From Alphaproteobacteria bacterium Ga0077535 (GTDB lineage Bacteria > Pseudomonadota > Alphaproteobacteria > Caulobacterales > Aquidulcibacteraceae): 64,000 nucleotides of DNA. The notes under the pieces were generated by a model. It searched no databases. It was not told the origin of the DNA and saw only the letters and a program-made list of their open reading frames with translations. Made by a program: the position numbers and the translations under genes. Positions 62,313 to 64,000 of the stretch are shown in pieces (position 1 is the first letter of the stretch; every line of letters starts with the position of its first letter). The DNA lies in NCBI GenBank assembly GCA_001464425.1, contig LNEK01000035.1, positions 86,952 through 150,951 on the forward strand. Direction: 5' to 3'.

Positions 62313-63053
62313 ATGAACCTAGACACACCACACGAGCGCTTGATCCAGCGCCTCGGCGCTCACGGCAAGCTTGAGGACGAGCATAAGGCTGCAGTGCGCG
62401 CGCTGCCGATGCGCGTGCGCGACTTCGCAGACGATGCCGATCTTGTGCGCCAGGGCGATAGACCAAAGGAATGCTGCCTGATCGTTCGCGGTATGGCGTG
62501 CCGCTATAAGCTGGTGTCTGGCGGCAAGCGCCAGATCCTATCCATCTGCTTCACTGGCGACTTGCCCGATCTGCAAAGTCTGCAACTCGAAGTGATGGAC
62601 CACAGCATTAGCGCACTCACCGTGGTGCGCGCCGCGTTCATTCCCCACGAAGCGATGAAGGCGCTTTGGGCGGAGCATCCCGCACTGGGGCAGCTCTTTC
62701 TCAAACATGCGCTGATCGACGCTGCGATCTTTCGTGATTGGGTCGCCAATGTCGGCCGCCGCAGCGCTTACGAGCGCATCGCGCACCTTTTCTGCGAGGT
62801 ATTCATCCGAATGCAGAGTCTCGGCCTCGCGGCAACGGACTCATTCCGTTTGCCTATGACGCAATCCGAGTTGGGCGACGCCACGGCGCTTTCGACCGTC
62901 CACGTCAATCGCGTGCTCCAGCAATTGCGGCGCGAGAATCTAATCGCGTCGCAAGGTGACGTACACGAGATCGTCGATTGGGAAGGCCTGAAGCAAGCCG
63001 GCGACTTTGATGAGAGCTATCTCCATCAAGGCCGCGGTGGCGACGTGAACTAA
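62313..63053 (+). CDS. Crp/Fnr-family transcriptional regulator
   Basis: The 246-residue protein has an N-terminal cyclic-nucleotide-binding-like domain (about 25-140, with LVRQGDRPKECCLIVRGMAC) and a winged-helix domain with MTQSELGDATALSTVHVNRV. It resembles the Crp-like group common near stress and adhesion genes in Caulobacterales. It follows flgH by 38 nt and is convergent with the acyl-CoA synthetase gene. Confidence 0.9.
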   Translation: MNLDTPHERLIQRLGAHGKLEDEHKAAVRALPMRVRDFADDADLVRQGDRPKECCLIVRGMACRYKLVSGGKRQILSICFTGDLPDLQSLQLEVMDHSISALTVVRAAFIPHEAMKALWAEHPALGQLFLKHALIDAAIFRDWVANVGRRSAYERIAHLFCEVFIRMQSLGLAATDSFRLPMTQSELGDATALSTVHVNRVLQQLRRENLIASQGDVHEIVDWEGLKQAGDFDESYLHQGRGGDVN

Positions 63054-64000
63054 TTCACGTTCCGCTCGCGGCCCACCCAATACGGGTCACGCAGCTCGCG
63101 GCGGAGAATCTTCCCCGACGCATTGCGCGGCAGAGGACGATCGAGGAAGTCCACCGTTTTTGGCGCTTTGTAATGCGCGATGCGTGAGCGCGCGAATTCG
63201 ATGATTGAGGCCGCGTCGGGCGTCACATCCGGCTTCGGCACCACAATGGCCTTCACCGCCTCGCCCCAGGTATCATCGGGCACACCGATGACGGCGACTT
63301 CGGCGACGTGCGGGTGGCCGTGGATCGCGTTTTCGACTTCGGCCGGGTAGACGTTCTCCGCACCAGAGCAGATCATGTCCTTGATGCGATCCTGGATGTA
63401 GAGATAGCCGTCCTCGTCCAAATAGCCGGCATCTCCCGTGCGCAGCCACCCCTCATTATCCACGGTCGCGGTCGTTGCGTCAGGCTTTTGCCAATAGCCT
63501 TTCATGTTGGCCTGGCTGCGGGTTGCGACTTCGCCGATCTCGTTGGGGCCGAGGCGGACGCCATCTGCGCCAAGGATGGCGATCTCGACGCCAGGCATCG
63601 GAATGCCGGCCGAGCGCATGCGCTTGTTGCCTTTCGGATTGTGATCTTCTGGTGGCAGATAAACGATGGTGCCGGTGGTTTCGGTCATGCCGTATTGCTG
63701 CACGAAACCGCAGCCAAACACCTCCATGCACTCACGCAACAGGTCGACCGGCATTGGCGATGCGCCATAGAGGATGTGCGTGAGGCTCGAATAATCGATC
63801 TCACGCGCGCGCGGCATCCGAACGATGAATTGCAGCGCCGCCGGCACCATGAACATCTTGGCGATGCGGTCCTTGGCGACGATCTCAAGCACGTCGACCG
63901 GGTTGAACTCCCGCGTGACGATGTTCTTCACGCCGTTGATCAGGCCAACAAGCCCCCAACCGGTGCCGCCAATGTGCGCGGCCGGCATGGCGACAAGATT
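63050..64000 (-). CDS. Acyl-CoA synthetase (AMP-binding), 5' end outside window
   Basis: The visible C-terminal 316 residues carry ANL-superfamily motifs: QQYGMTETTG, GEVATRSQANMKGYW, LRTGDAGYLDEDGYLYIQDR, and RNASGKILRRELRD containing the catalytic lysine. It activates a carboxylic acid, probably a fatty acid, to its CoA ester. The frame runs past the window edge. Its end overlaps the Crp-like gene by 4 nt. Confidence 0.92.
   Translation of the reverse strand, partial: NLVAMPAAHIGGTGWGLVGLINGVKNIVTREFNPVDVLEIVAKDRIAKMFMVPAALQFIVRMPRAREIDYSSLTHILYGASPMPVDLLRECMEVFGCGFVQQYGMTETTGTIVYLPPEDHNPKGNKRMRSAGIPMPGVEIAILGADGVRLGPNEIGEVATRSQANMKGYWQKPDATTATVDNEGWLRTGDAGYLDEDGYLYIQDRIKDMICSGAENVYPAEVENAIHGHPHVAEVAVIGVPDDTWGEAVKAIVVPKPDVTPDAASIIEFARSRIAHYKAPKTVDFLDRPLPRNASGKILRRELRDPYWVGRERNVN

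Overview
The window is chromosomal DNA from a high-GC alphaproteobacterium, most likely a member or close relative of the Caulobacterales (Hyphomonadaceae-like). The evidence is a CcrM-type GANTC methylase next to rnhB, an F0 operon with a split b/b' stator, fliL-fliM and flgF-flgG-flgA-flgH in the alphaproteobacterial arrangement, DUF6468 and MotE homologues, and sites resembling CtrA, FlbD and sigma-54 elements. This placement is inference from gene content; no rRNA or tRNA gene was found. Coding density is very high, with many 1-4 nt stop/start overlaps. I see no prophage, transposase or CRISPR array.

Layout. 1-6.4 kb: Acg-type nitroreductase (partial), SPFH/NfeD pair, peroxiredoxin, YqgE, a divergent isonitrile-hydratase-like/GlxA-regulator pair, and an SDR. 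6.4-16.6 kb: SleB-type wall hydrolase with a CtrA-like box, glyQ-glyS-ppdK, a lipase-like hydrolase, and a compact five-gene operon of small membrane proteins with an XRE regulator. 16.7-20 kb: rnhB, an unknown membrane protein, ccrM with a GANTC-rich leader, and a Crp-type regulator. 20-26 kb: 1-Cys peroxiredoxin/DUF302, AI-2E-family permease, mutY with three small followers, dciA with a DnaA-box cluster in its upstream region, and a DsbA-like protein. 26-33.4 kb: smc, then atpI-atpB-atpE-atpF'-atpF and a DUF1304 protein. 33.4-39.5 kb: the glycine cleavage operon (gcvT-gcvH-orf163-gcvPA-gcvPB) behind a tandem glycine riboswitch, and a TrmN6-like methyltransferase. 39.5-50 kb: polyprenyl diphosphate synthase, an ArsR/SRPBCC/DUF1801/AlkD operon, a WecA/MraY-like transferase, ispE with two TPR proteins, and ETF-ubiquinone oxidoreductase. 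50-53 kb: family-4-like uracil-DNA glycosylase, a frameshifted lytic transglycosylase, and a GT2 glycosyltransferase. 53.2-62.3 kb: flagellar genes in two divergent blocks (fliL-fliM-DUF6468-motE-TPR protein leftwards; flgF-flgG-flgA-flgH rightwards). 62.3-64 kb: a Crp/Fnr regulator and a partial acyl-CoA synthetase.

The most notable regulatory structures are: four GANTC sites in 35 bp plus a CtrA half-site in the ccrM leader; a row of four DnaA-box-like 9-mers between mutY and dciA; tandem 19-bp palindromes about 110 bp upstream of a consensus sigma-54 promoter whose predicted start lies 2 nt before the flgF start codon; and an operator-like palindrome in front of the small-membrane-protein operon. 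Two genes (flgF, in a G6 run, and the lytic transglycosylase) are each broken by a single-base frameshift. This may be biology (slippage or phase variation) or assembly error. A palindromic interspersed repeat occurs after smc and between gcvPA and gcvPB, with a half copy upstream of atpI.
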